This document shows, piece by piece, positions 37,129-46,259 of a DNA stretch of 64,000 nucleotides. Every line of letters starts with the position of its first letter. The first letter of the stretch is position 1. Source of the stretch: an uncultured Kiloniellaceae bacterium (GTDB lineage Bacteria > Pseudomonadota > Alphaproteobacteria > Kiloniellales > Kiloniellaceae); the NCBI GenBank assembly GCA_947493695.1, contig CANLSF010000002.1, forward strand, positions 620,001-684,000, written 5' to 3'. The position numbers and the translations under genes were made by a program. The notes beneath the pieces are model-generated. The model ran no database searches. It worked only from the letters and a program-made list of their open reading frames with translations, and had not been told where the DNA came from.

Positions 37129-37545
37129 TTATGAGAACCAACTCGCGAAGGCAATACCAAGATTGACGAGGGCAGAAGCAATCAGGACAAAAAAAGTCAT
37201 CGCCATTCCAAACACCCGAAAGCGAAACTTCTCCGTTTCCTGCGCGACCCCAAAGGCGTGCAGCACCCGCCCTAGGATCAGAAAACCTCCCAAAAGATGG
37301 ATTGTAAAAGCCTGCACGCCTTGAAGTTCGGCAAAGGCAATCAGCAGAAATGTCAAAGGCGCATATTCAGTGAAGTTTGCCTGCACTCGCATGGCCCGGC
37401 GGAGCAATGGATTTTCACCGTCGCCAATCGCCACCTTCTGAGACCGGCGCAAACGGATCACGCGGACGGATAACAGAACCAGAAGAAGTGCCGCGAGCGC
37501 CGCGTAAAAGGGCGTGATCGTGATGGGGATGTCCATGTACTTCAT
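37129..37545 (-). CDS. MAPEG family membrane protein
   Basis: A 138-residue four-helix membrane protein. The pattern R-A-M-R-V-Q-A-N-F-T-E-Y-A-P is the MAPEG signature, with the conserved Asn and Glu, and R-V-L-H-A-F-G follows in the third helix. MAPEG proteins include glutathione transferases and detoxification enzymes of eicosanoid type. Start at the ATG at 37545 is preferred over a TTG at 37578. Confidence 0.9.
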   Translation of the reverse strand: MKYMDIPITITPFYAALAALLLVLLSVRVIRLRRSQKVAIGDGENPLLRRAMRVQANFTEYAPLTFLLIAFAELQGVQAFTIHLLGGFLILGRVLHAFGVAQETEKFRFRVFGMAMTFFVLIASALVNLGIAFASWFS

Positions 37546-37640
37546 ACAGGCAAGTCGCTCCTGTGGATCACTGCGCAAAGTCTATGACCGCGACATCTTC
37601 AAAAACCGCGGCGTCAATTGTGATCGGATTGGACCTGAGA

Positions 37641-38249
37641 CTATTGTTGCAGCATCAGCCTTGTACCATAACCCGCAAAGATCACCCCTGTAGCCCGCAT
37701 GATCACGCTGCGCACCCGCGCATAGGCCCGTTGAAAACGCGAAGTTGAACCCACCACAGCAACAATCGTGTACCAGACAAGCGAAATGACGCAGACCAAT
37801 GCAACGGCCAGCAGGGACACCCCGATGGAAGTGCCGCTGGGCAGCGCCACCGCGAAGAGCGAGGCTGCAAAGGCGGCCGTCTTGGGATTGGCCAGATTGG
37901 TCGAGAGGCCGAAGAGAAAGGCGCGACCTATACTCGGGACATGCGGCTGGGCCCCGGCACTCGAGCGCCCTGCGTTCCGCCAGAGTCCGATCCCGATCCA
38001 GATCAGATAGGCTCCGCCGACCAGTTTGATCACGGTCGCCGCGGAGGGAAAAACAGCAAAAAGGGCCTGCATTCCGAAAAACCCGGCCAATGCCCAACCA
38101 GCTGTTCCAACCACTACACCCAGGACGGCAGCAATGGAGGCGGCGCGTCCTTTTTCGACTGCGGTATGAATGACAGCAAAGAAGTTCGGGCCGGGCGTTG
38201 CAGCCGCAATAAACCAAAGCAAACCCAGCGACACAAAACCCTCGACCAT
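37641..38249 (-). CDS. LysE/RhtB family amino acid exporter
   Basis: A 202-residue exporter with the A-A-A-T-P-G-P-N-F-F-A-V-I-H motif and the L-A-N-P-K-T-A-A-F segment. The ATG at 38249 has a GAGGTG ribosome site; a GTG at 38258 is the alternative. It lies about 95 nt before the MAPEG gene on the same strand and might be co-transcribed with it. Substrate unknown. Confidence 0.92.
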   Translation of the reverse strand: MVEGFVSLGLLWFIAAATPGPNFFAVIHTAVEKGRAASIAAVLGVVVGTAGWALAGFFGMQALFAVFPSAATVIKLVGGAYLIWIGIGLWRNAGRSSAGAQPHVPSIGRAFLFGLSTNLANPKTAAFAASLFAVALPSGTSIGVSLLAVALVCVISLVWYTIVAVVGSTSRFQRAYARVRSVIMRATGVIFAGYGTRLMLQQ

Positions 38250-38449
38250 ACCACCCACCTCATCTTCGAATGTTTATCTGCCCTCCAGAGATCCACTGAA
38301 AAGCGCATCCAAACAGCATAACCCAAAGGTTTGAGATTCAAGCTACGCCAGATTGGTATGGCTGCTTTGATGCAAGTGGACATCGACATCCTGTATGATT
38401 ACCCCCAAATACCCGGCTCGTAAGTCTGCCGGCATTCAAGGAAAGCCCC

Positions 38450-39163
38450 ATGCGCCTGCTCGTTCTTCAACACCTCGATTGCGAACACCCCGGACAGCTG
38501 CGCCAATATCTCAGGCAGGATGGCATCGAGTGGACAGCAGTCGAACTGGATGAAGGCGAGACCATTCCGGCGCTTGAAGACTATGACGTGCTATGGGTTA
38601 TGGGCGGCCCAATGGATGTCTGGGACGTCGACGAGAACCCCTGGCTGGTGACAGAAAAACAAGCCATCCTGCGCTGGGTGCGGGACCTGAAGAAACCTTA
38701 TCTCGGGCTTTGTCTCGGCCACCAACTCCTTGCCGACGCGCTGGGCGGCACCTGTGGCCCGCAAGCGGTTCCTGAAATCGGCGTGCTTGATGTCGAACTG
38801 ACGGCGGAAGGCCAGGCCGATCCACTCTTCAAAGGCATGCCGGTAAAGCAGAAAGCGCTGCAGTGGCATTCGGTTCGGGTCGCTCAGCCGCCCGAAGGGG
38901 CCGTGATTCTGGCCAGTTCTGATAGTTGTCCGATCCAGGCCATGCGGATCGGCGAGAACGCCTGGTCCATGCAGTACCACGTGGAGGTGGAGCCCGACAC
39001 AGTTGCCAACTGGGGTGAAATCGAAGCTTATCGCACGTCACTGGAGAGAACCCTCGGCAAAGGCGCACTCCAAACCATGAAGGCCGATGCCGACGCGAAC
39101 ATGACCGGGTTCGTAGACAATGCCGAAAAGCTCTACCGCAACTTCATGACGGCCATTTCCTGA
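38450..39163 (+). CDS. class I glutamine amidotransferase-like protein
   Basis: A 237-residue class I glutamine amidotransferase fold. The nucleophile Cys sits in L-G-L-C-L-G-H-Q-L-L, with His and Glu in Q-Y-H-V-E-V-E. The family includes GMP-synthase-like hydrolases acting on gamma-glutamyl compounds as well as transferase subunits; there is no synthetase partner here. It stands alone in its direction. Confidence 0.9.
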   Translation: MRLLVLQHLDCEHPGQLRQYLRQDGIEWTAVELDEGETIPALEDYDVLWVMGGPMDVWDVDENPWLVTEKQAILRWVRDLKKPYLGLCLGHQLLADALGGTCGPQAVPEIGVLDVELTAEGQADPLFKGMPVKQKALQWHSVRVAQPPEGAVILASSDSCPIQAMRIGENAWSMQYHVEVEPDTVANWGEIEAYRTSLERTLGKGALQTMKADADANMTGFVDNAEKLYRNFMTAIS

Positions 39164-39170
39164 AAAAGCC

Positions 39171-40082
39171 TCACGTTCTCCGCTTGGCAATCGCCGCCTG
39201 AGGCAGCGCCTTGAGCGCAGTCACCATCTCGCGCAGGCCGAGGTGTAGCGGCTTGTCCAATCGGACCACTACAGCCAGTTTCCGCGCCAGTCTGGGCGAC
39301 AGGGAACGGACCTGAAGCGGCGAGGCACCATCTTTGTGCTCCACCGCCATGCGCGGCAACACGGCAAGTCCGAGACCGGCAGCGACCAGCTCCTTGATGG
39401 CTTCGACGCTGCCCAGCGCCATCACGGGCTTCAACTCGACACCGCTGCGCGCGAACCACTGGTCGACAATCCGCCGGGTGTTCCCACCGGGCTCGTAAAG
39501 TAGCACCGGATGCCTGGCGAGCGCGGCGGCGGTAATCTTCCTGGGCAACCCCGCAATATCGGCGGGCGCGATCACCACAAACTCATCCTCCATAACCGGC
39601 GTTACCTCCAGCATGCGCCCGGACGCCGGCAGCGTCACAAAACCAATGTCGATCCGGTTATCCTCGACGGCCTTGACGATATCCGCAGTGTTACCAGTAT
39701 TGACCGTGATCTCCAGAGACGGAAAGCTCTGCCGCAAACCGCCAAGGATCGGCGGCAAGAGATGGATGCAGGCGCTTGCGCCGGTGCCAAGACGTACCCG
39801 TCCGATTGTACCGGTGGAATGCCGCGCCATATCGCTCAGGGCTTCGGCGACCGTAGCCTCTATCCTGCGGGCGTGCACCAGAAGTTCGCTGCCCGCCGCA
39901 GTTGGCATTGCCTTGCGCCCGACCCTCTCGATCAGACGCACACCCAGGCGTTTTTCGAGCTGACGGACCTGCAAGCTGATTGCCGGTTGCGAGAGGTTCA
40001 TCCGCTCCGCCACAGCCGAAAAACTGCCCTGCTCGATCACTTCAACGAAGGCATTGAGCTGATCCAGGTTTAAGCTACGCAT
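39171..40082 (-). CDS. LysR family transcriptional regulator
   Basis: A 303-residue LysR protein with helix-turn-helix at residues about 5-60 (L-N-L-D-Q-L-N-A-F-V-E-V, then N-L-S-Q-P-A-I-S-L-Q-V-R-Q-L-E). The effector domain holds the usual V-A-A-G-L-G-L-A-V-L-P. It is divergent from a GNAT/MFS pair, with two LysR-type repeats between them, so control of that pair is likely. Confidence 0.93.
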   Translation of the reverse strand: MRSLNLDQLNAFVEVIEQGSFSAVAERMNLSQPAISLQVRQLEKRLGVRLIERVGRKAMPTAAGSELLVHARRIEATVAEALSDMARHSTGTIGRVRLGTGASACIHLLPPILGGLRQSFPSLEITVNTGNTADIVKAVEDNRIDIGFVTLPASGRMLEVTPVMEDEFVVIAPADIAGLPRKITAAALARHPVLLYEPGGNTRRIVDQWFARSGVELKPVMALGSVEAIKELVAAGLGLAVLPRMAVEHKDGASPLQVRSLSPRLARKLAVVVRLDKPLHLGLREMVTALKALPQAAIAKRRT

Positions 40083-40095
40083 ATCAAATTTTTCC

Positions 40096-40137
40096 TTATG
40101 ATAAGCATAAAATACCAAAGCTTTTTATATATCATAA
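40096..40137. promoter_or_regulatory. LysR binding region
   Basis: TTATG-N5-CATAA at 40096-40110 is a perfect T-N11-A LysR box. A second arm, TATCATAA at 40130-40137, is the exact reverse complement of TTATGATA at 40096-40103. The pair fits recognition and activation sites between the divergent LysR and GNAT/MFS genes. Confidence 0.65.
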
Positions 40138-40178
40138 ATTTCGACAGGGTAGTAGTTGAACAGCTTGGACACCCTGTC

Positions 40179-40787
40179 ATGACACGAACCACCCCCATCG
40201 CAGCGTTTAACGCCGCCGCCACCCAATTGCAGATTCGAGAAGCATTAGAGGACGATATAGTTGCCATTCAGAAGATCTATGCGCACCACGTCATGAACGG
40301 TCGGGCGAGCTTTGAGGAGATCCCACCCGATCTCTTCGAGCTTGCTTCGCGCAGAGCCTCAATTCTGAGTGAGGGCTTGCCATACCTCGTCGCGGAACTT
40401 GACGGGCAGGTCATCGGTTACAGCTACGCGTCGCGTTACCGGCCCCGTTCAGCCTACCGCTATACCCTCGAGAACAGCGTCTACGTCGCCGAGGGATTCG
40501 CGGGGCGTGGCATTGGCAAAGCGCTGCTGAGTGCGCTGCTCGCGCGTTGTGACGCCGGTCCCTGGCGACAGATGCTTGCCATCATTGGAGACAGCGATAA
40601 CTCCGGATCGATCGGACTGCATAGCAGCCTGGGCTTTCGCCTGATCGGGACTCTCCAGGCCGTAGGTTTCAAACATGGTCGCTGGCTCGATACGGTTCTG
40701 ATGCAGCGGGAGTTGGGCTCAAGCTATAGCAATCTGCCGGGCGCCCGAGGCCCGGAAGTCTCCAATCGCGTGCCGCCTTCAGCGTGA
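40179..40787 (+). CDS. GNAT N-acetyltransferase (phosphinothricin type)
   Basis: A 202-residue GNAT protein of the phosphinothricin/methionine sulfoximine N-acetyltransferase group: I-Y-A-H-H-V-M-N-G-R-A-S-F-E-E near residue 30 and the acetyl-CoA loop A-E-G-F-A-G-R-G-I-G-K-A-L-L. The longer frame back to 40098 would cover the LysR box, so the ATG at 40179 is preferred. It couples to the MFS gene by a GTGA overlap. Amino-acid-analogue detoxification is inferred. Confidence 0.9.
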   Translation: MTRTTPIAAFNAAATQLQIREALEDDIVAIQKIYAHHVMNGRASFEEIPPDLFELASRRASILSEGLPYLVAELDGQVIGYSYASRYRPRSAYRYTLENSVYVAEGFAGRGIGKALLSALLARCDAGPWRQMLAIIGDSDNSGSIGLHSSLGFRLIGTLQAVGFKHGRWLDTVLMQRELGSSYSNLPGARGPEVSNRVPPSA

Positions 40788-42037
40788 TTACCCGCCGTAC
40801 AGTCTGCTGCCTGGGTTTGTCGCAACTCATCTGCTGGGGTGTCTCCTACTACCTGATCGCAGTCTTCGGGCCCCTGATTGCTGCGGATATGGGGTGGAGC
40901 GACACGATGATCTACGGCGGCTTCTCATTGGCCATCGTCGTCATGGGCGTGACTTCGCCACTCACCGGACGCCTGATCGACCGGCACGGCGGCAGAAAGA
41001 TCATGTCAGTGGGTTCCGTCCTCACCGCCTTCGCCTGCATCGGGTTGGCGTTAAGCGAGAACATCGCGCTCTACTACAGCGCATGGCTTTGCCTCGGAGT
41101 GGCGATGCGGTTCACCCTGTACGATGCCGCCTTCGCGAGCCTGGCACGAGTCGGCGGCATAGCCGCCGGGAGATCGATTGCACAGATCACCCTGCTCGGC
41201 GGCTTGGCATCGACCCTGTTCTGGCCGCTTGGCGCCTTTCTGGCAGAAGAGCTCGGCTGGCGTGGTGGCCTCATGATCTATGCCGCCTTCGCACTCGCAA
41301 CGCTGCCGTTACATCTCGCGTTGCCAAGAGCCTCTTACGGAACTCGGCGCACTTGCAGTTCCCGGGAAATAGAGACCTCGGCAAGCCCCCCGGCCTCACG
41401 CCCCAAGCCCTGGCTTGTCGCAACGCTTTACGGCGTGATGGTCGCGGCCACCAATATGCTCAGCTCGGGCCTTTCGGCGCATCTGATCGCGCTGCTGACC
41501 GGCCTTGGCCTGGCCGCATCCACGGCGGTCTGGGTGGCATCGTTGCGGGGCGCTGGACAATCCTTCGCACGGCTCTGCGAGGTCATGTTTGGTCGGAGCA
41601 CCGAACCGCTGGCACTCAATCTCGCCGCCATGACGCTGATACCCTTGAGTCTTCTTGCCGGTTTCCTGGGAACGCCATTACTGCTGTCCGGGGCCGCACT
41701 CTGTTTCTTTTACGGCGCCGGAAACGGCCTTACGACCATCACACGCGGCACCCTGCCTCTGGTGCTGTTCAAGTCCGGCAATTACGGCAGGGTTGTCGGC
41801 TGGTTGCTGGTTCCGAGCTTTCTTCTGGCCGCGGCAGCGCCCCTGGCCTACGCCCTGATCATGACGCGGTTCGGCAGTGCGGGCGCGCTATACCTCTCCC
41901 TCGCTCTGGCATCAATCGCTTTGACCGCGGCCCTCGCTCTGAGCTATCTCTATCGCCCAGCGTCCGGTCCCCGATCATCGCGCAGCCAGTCAGGCAGCCT
42001 TACTTCGATGCAATCGCCGCAGCAGCAGCGCCCATAA
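40784..42037 (+). CDS. MFS transporter
   Basis: A 417-residue, 12-segment transporter starting with GTG, overlapping the GNAT stop as GTGA. The motif A loop reads G-R-L-I-D-R-H-G-G-R-K between segments 2 and 3. With the acetyltransferase it may form an acetylate-and-export pair. Its last 38 nt overlap the convergent LysE gene. Confidence 0.9.
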   Translation: MITRRTVCCLGLSQLICWGVSYYLIAVFGPLIAADMGWSDTMIYGGFSLAIVVMGVTSPLTGRLIDRHGGRKIMSVGSVLTAFACIGLALSENIALYYSAWLCLGVAMRFTLYDAAFASLARVGGIAAGRSIAQITLLGGLASTLFWPLGAFLAEELGWRGGLMIYAAFALATLPLHLALPRASYGTRRTCSSREIETSASPPASRPKPWLVATLYGVMVAATNMLSSGLSAHLIALLTGLGLAASTAVWVASLRGAGQSFARLCEVMFGRSTEPLALNLAAMTLIPLSLLAGFLGTPLLLSGAALCFFYGAGNGLTTITRGTLPLVLFKSGNYGRVVGWLLVPSFLLAAAAPLAYALIMTRFGSAGALYLSLALASIALTAALALSYLYRPASGPRSSRSQSGSLTSMQSPQQQRP

Positions 42038-42614
42038 CGCTCGCGCTCACCCGGTTCGCGAAACGCATGGCGCGCGGACTCTTCATCCAGCTGCGCGCAC
42101 GTCCAGCGAGCGCGATATAGCCCAGATCAATTGCGGCCAGAACCACCAGCATCGTGACCGTGAGCTCCAGCCAAGCGACGAAGGTAATCCCGGCGAGGTC
42201 GATGATGGTGGGCAAGAGTGCCAGATAGAACACCATGATCTTTGGATTGCCCAGGGTCACGGCCAGACCGGCCAGGAACATACGCGTTGCCGACCTGGGC
42301 GCGACCGCGGCGCTCTGACCGTCAATATCGATCGGCGCGAACCACATCTTCCAGGCCAGATAAAGCAGGTAACCTACCCCGAGATACTTCATTGTCACGA
42401 AGGCCCAATGGAGGGTTTCGGCGAGGGCTGCCAGACCGTAAACCGCCATGGTCAGCCAGATGGCTTCGCCGATCCACATGGCCGCCGCGAAAGGCAAAAC
42501 GTCACGCCAGCCGCGCGTGAGAACCTGCGACACCAATGCAGCGATACTCGGGCCGGGAGATCCGGCGGCAATCATCAGAGCGCCGGCAAAAATTACCAGG
42601 GCGGCTAAATCCAT
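42000..42614 (-). CDS. LysE/RhtB family amino acid exporter
   Basis: A 204-residue exporter. The family motif A-A-G-S-P-G-P-S-I-A-A-L-V is present after the first helix and L-G-N-P-K-I-M-V-F in the middle. It lies 49 nt after the threonine-dehydratase-like gene on the same strand, so an amino acid link is plausible. It overlaps the convergent MFS gene by 38 nt. Confidence 0.92.
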   Translation of the reverse strand: MDLAALVIFAGALMIAAGSPGPSIAALVSQVLTRGWRDVLPFAAAMWIGEAIWLTMAVYGLAALAETLHWAFVTMKYLGVGYLLYLAWKMWFAPIDIDGQSAAVAPRSATRMFLAGLAVTLGNPKIMVFYLALLPTIIDLAGITFVAWLELTVTMLVVLAAIDLGYIALAGRARSWMKSPRAMRFANRVSASVMGAAAAAIASK

Positions 42615-42663
42615 GGAATTATCTCCTCCGGTCCGCGTCCAACCCTGTATTGCGTGTCATGTA

Positions 42664-43641
42664 TCATTTCACCACCGGCATCCCACCGTCCAGGATCGTC
42701 GCGAACCACGCGCGGTCTATGTTCTGCCCGCATAGAATCACGCCAAGCTTTTTGCCCTGCATTTGAGCGCGTTCCTGCATCAGCCCGGCCAGCGGCGCCG
42801 CACCTGCACCCTCGGCAATGCTGTGGGTCGCAGTGTAGTATAGACGCATGGCGTCGGCGATCTCGGTCTCGCTCACCCGCAGTACGCGTGCTGCCCCTGC
42901 ACAAACCACCGCCACTGCATCGGGATCCGGCGTGCGGACCGCCATACCATCCGCAAAGGTCAGTGCAGAATTCGTGGCAACCGGCCGTCCGGCTTCGAAA
43001 GACAGAGCATAAGCTTCGGCATGTTCCGACACGACACCAACAATCTCGGTCTTGAGGTTCAAGGCGTCGCGCGCCGCAATCAATCCGGAAATCCCCGAGC
43101 CCAGTCCGATCGGCACATAGACCGCATCCAGGTCAGGTTGTGCCGTGAAGAGCTCAAGTGCGTAGGTTCCCACCCCGGTCACCAGATCGCGGTGGTAGGA
43201 GGGAACGAATTCGTAACCCATTTCCTCAGCCAGATCAGCAGCATGTCCCTTGGCCTCGTCGAAGTCCTGTCCTTGAATCCGCAGATCCGCGCCAAAGGCC
43301 CGCATGGCGGCGTTCTTCTCTAGGGAGTTACCGTGAGGGACAAAAATGCTACAGGGCAGTCCGATGGAGCGGGCGGCGTAGGCAAGACTTTGCCCATGGT
43401 TCCCGCGCGTCGCGGAGACAATTCCCTTCACCCCTGGCCGCTCGCGCTTCAGGCGATCCATGTAAACCAGACCGCCACGCACCTTGAAGGCGCCTGTAGG
43501 TGTGTGGTTCTCGTGCTTGACCCAGACTTCGGTGCCAGCGGCTTCAGCCAGCAGGGGCCAGGCATATGCAGGGGTCGGGTTCATGGCCCGGTGCACCAGC
43601 AGCGTCGCCTGCTCCAATTCTTCTTTGGAAATCGACTTCAT
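42664..43641 (-). CDS. threonine dehydratase-like PLP enzyme
   Basis: A 325-residue fold type II PLP enzyme. The cofactor Lys is in T-G-A-F-K-V-R-G-G, Asn in T-R-G-N-H-G-Q-S and the phosphate-binding loop in G-L-G-S-G-I-S-G. This length, without the C-terminal ACT domain, fits catabolic threonine or serine dehydratases and EutB of hydroxyectoine breakdown. A GAGGAC site precedes the ATG at 43641. The next gene in the same direction is a LysE exporter. Confidence 0.92.
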   Translation of the reverse strand: MKSISKEELEQATLLVHRAMNPTPAYAWPLLAEAAGTEVWVKHENHTPTGAFKVRGGLVYMDRLKRERPGVKGIVSATRGNHGQSLAYAARSIGLPCSIFVPHGNSLEKNAAMRAFGADLRIQGQDFDEAKGHAADLAEEMGYEFVPSYHRDLVTGVGTYALELFTAQPDLDAVYVPIGLGSGISGLIAARDALNLKTEIVGVVSEHAEAYALSFEAGRPVATNSALTFADGMAVRTPDPDAVAVVCAGAARVLRVSETEIADAMRLYYTATHSIAEGAGAAPLAGLMQERAQMQGKKLGVILCGQNIDRAWFATILDGGMPVVK

Positions 43642-43782
43642 AACGTCCTCCTGGACAGGAGGATAAGTCGGTGCACCCAAGTTCCGTCAACCCAAACATT
43701 GTTGCGTAACAATCTGTCCATTCACAGACAGAGTACACCTACACCGCCGACAGACATCGGCTATCGCAGAACCTGATGCTTC

Positions 43783-45843
43783 TCACGAGGCCTGCTTGAG
43801 GGTTAGGCGCTGGATCTCTTCCTGCATCCACGTCATCTTCTCATGTGTCAATGGCAACTGCACAGTAATCTCGTTGGCGTCGGCTTTTGCGATACGGGCG
43901 GTCACAGGCTCGCTCAGCGCTTCACATTGGATCTCGACCGTGGTTCCTGCGGGCCGCTCCAATCCTGGAGACACTCGCATGTGCGCACTTGAGACCTCGA
44001 TCAGACTGACGGAACGATCCGCCCCTTCGATTGTAATCGTCGCGGGCAGGTTGACGTTGTGAATTGCGAGACTGACGCCTTCCTCATCCCCCTCTGCGCC
44101 CCTAAGCGCCGACAGGAAGGACTCCACTTCGCCGCTGAGCGAGGTCGCCTCAGTGTGCAGAGACGTTGCCGTTCCACCCAAACCGTCAGCACGGGTGCCG
44201 GTTGACTCTGCCTGTTCACGCATTCCGCCGATTGAGTTGCTGACCTCTTCAGCGCTTTGCGCAACCTGGGTAATGTTGCTCGAAATCTGCTGCGTGGTCG
44301 CTTCCTGTTCGGTAATCGCGGAGGAAATAACCGTTGAGAACTCGAAGAGCTTGTTGATAATTTCGCCGATCGACTGGATCGTTTCCGCCGAGTTCCCCGC
44401 GGCACCCTGGATGGCATTGACCTGGGCGCTGATCCGCTCGGTTGCCTTACCCGTCTGATTTGCGAGAGATTTGACTTCGCTGGCAACCACCGCGAAGCCC
44501 TTACCCGCTTCACCCGCGCGCGCCGCCTCGATCGTAGCGTTGAGTGCGAGAAGGTTGGTCTGTTCAGCAATGTCGGTAATCAACTCGATAATGGCACCGA
44601 TCTCTTCTGCAGCCTGTTTTAACTCCAACACCTGCGTCGATGAGCGTTCCGCCGCCTTTTGCGCCTCGTCGGCCACGGCCATGGAATCGGTCGATTGGCG
44701 GGCGATCTCCTTGATCGAGGCGACCATCTCCTCGGTCGCAGCACTGAGTGTCTGCGCGTTTTCAGATGTTCGCGCAGACTCGTTCAGAACGTTCCCAGCC
44801 AGTTCGACAGTGGTATCCGCCTCGCTGCGCATACCTTCTGCGTTGTCCTTCATCGTCGAAGAAGAGTTCGAAATGATATCAAAGATACCGCGAATACTGG
44901 CACCAAAGATGCCAACCACCTGATTGACTTCCTCCTGGCGGCGGTTCCGGGCAGCCTGTTGAGCCTGCGCTTCGGCTTCGGCCTCGTGCCGCTTTAAGGC
45001 GTTCTCGCGAAAGACCTCCAGTGTTGCGGCCAGTTCCTCTACCTCGTCCCGATAATAGCTCCTGGGTGTCTCGACCTCCAGGTTTCCCTCGGCAAGCCGC
45101 TGCGCGGCCCCGGTCAAGGCGCGCAAGGGGCGCGCAACACTGCTGAAGAGCCAATAGCCCAGAGACAGACCGAGCAAAATTGAAACCACACCGACAACAG
45201 CGATGAACTTAAGCCCGGCCTGTTCGTCGGCCAGCGCCTGTTCCGTCGCGGCTCTTGTGAAGGCCGCGAGTTCGAGCAGCAATTCCTCGACCTCGTGCTT
45301 CAATTCCTCTTCTTCCGCGAGGATCTGGTCCTCCATGGCCTTTAGTTCTTCGTCGCTTACCGTTTTGCCGGTATCGATCAGCTCCAGCACATGTTTGTCA
45401 AAATCGGCATGGTGCTTCTCGACTATCTTCAGGCGCTCCAGAACCGATGCGAATTCTTCAACCACATGCGGATCCTTAGAATGGTTCACCGCATGTTCTG
45501 CTATCTCCTCGCCCTTTAAGATCTCTTTATCGACGAGGTGCGCGAGTCTATCGAACTCCGCACGAATCTCACCTAGATCGAAACGACTGTGGCCACCGGC
45601 GTGCTCGATCTCGATTACGGCAATGGCGCGCTCAGTCAGGATCGTTTGCTCGAGCTGGTGGATCGTGATCTTGCTCAAGAGCTCCGTCAGAGGAATATCC
45701 TCTTTGGCAATATCGGTGAGCTCATCGCCGATCTTTTGCATCGTCACGACACCGGTGATCAGCATTGCCAGCATAAGCATCGAGAGCGCGCCCAGCAGCA
45801 CCGTGATTCGCCCGGCGATATTCAGACCTTTAATCATATTCAT
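43783..45843 (-). CDS. methyl-accepting chemotaxis protein with PilZ-like tail
   Basis: A 686-residue chemoreceptor. TM1 (residues about 12-34) and TM2 (about 210-230) flank a helical periplasmic domain that is rich in His and Glu (H-A-G-G-H-S-R, H-S-K-D-P-H, E-K-H-H-A-D-F-D-K-H). HAMP follows (about 232-285), then the signalling domain with the hairpin tip E-Q-T-N-L-L-A-L-N-A-T-I-E-A-A-R-A-G-E-A. The last 100 residues form an extra beta domain resembling PilZ, but the R-x-x-x-R signature for c-di-GMP is missing. It follows the response regulator by 30 nt. Confidence 0.93.
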   Translation of the reverse strand: MNMIKGLNIAGRITVLLGALSMLMLAMLITGVVTMQKIGDELTDIAKEDIPLTELLSKITIHQLEQTILTERAIAVIEIEHAGGHSRFDLGEIRAEFDRLAHLVDKEILKGEEIAEHAVNHSKDPHVVEEFASVLERLKIVEKHHADFDKHVLELIDTGKTVSDEELKAMEDQILAEEEELKHEVEELLLELAAFTRAATEQALADEQAGLKFIAVVGVVSILLGLSLGYWLFSSVARPLRALTGAAQRLAEGNLEVETPRSYYRDEVEELAATLEVFRENALKRHEAEAEAQAQQAARNRRQEEVNQVVGIFGASIRGIFDIISNSSSTMKDNAEGMRSEADTTVELAGNVLNESARTSENAQTLSAATEEMVASIKEIARQSTDSMAVADEAQKAAERSSTQVLELKQAAEEIGAIIELITDIAEQTNLLALNATIEAARAGEAGKGFAVVASEVKSLANQTGKATERISAQVNAIQGAAGNSAETIQSIGEIINKLFEFSTVISSAITEQEATTQQISSNITQVAQSAEEVSNSIGGMREQAESTGTRADGLGGTATSLHTEATSLSGEVESFLSALRGAEGDEEGVSLAIHNVNLPATITIEGADRSVSLIEVSSAHMRVSPGLERPAGTTVEIQCEALSEPVTARIAKADANEITVQLPLTHEKMTWMQEEIQRLTLKQAS

Positions 45844-45873
45844 TGCTTTTTCCTCCCCAGAGCGTTGAAGCGA

Positions 45874-46251
45874 CTATGCCGCGCCCTGTGTCACAAGTTC
45901 ATCCACAGCCTCTAAGAGGTCATTGCGGGAAAAGGGTTTTTGCAAAACAGCGTCTGCCGTGCTGCGCGCCAGCATCAGTGCGTTCTCGGCATTGACGGTT
46001 CCGCCGCCTCCAGAAATCGCCAATACCGGTGTCGTGCCCGCCTTCTGCTTCAGCGCCAGAATGACTTCAGACCCATCAATCTTCGGCATGATGATATCGG
46101 TGATTACGAGGTCGAAACCTTGTTCGTCGGCCTTTCGCAAACCGGCATCGCCATCGGCTGCCTCAACAACCTGGTGCCCGGCGGTGGACAAAACCGTGGA
46201 GAGCGAAGAGCGCACGCCCTCCATGTCATCTATCAATAAGATCCTTGCCAT
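45874..46251 (-). CDS. single-domain response regulator
   Basis: A 125-residue receiver domain with no output domain. It has the acidic pair in L-L-I-D-D-M-E, the phosphoacceptor Asp52 in V-I-T-D-I-I-M-P, Ser80 and Lys105 in V-L-Q-K-P-F. It starts 8 nt after the stop of the LOV kinase gene, with a GAGGC site, so it is its likely phosphate acceptor. A GTG at 46263 is an alternative start. Confidence 0.93.
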   Translation of the reverse strand: MARILLIDDMEGVRSSLSTVLSTAGHQVVEAADGDAGLRKADEQGFDLVITDIIMPKIDGSEVILALKQKAGTTPVLAISGGGGTVNAENALMLARSTADAVLQKPFSRNDLLEAVDELVTQGAA

Positions 46252-46259
46252 ATCCTGCC

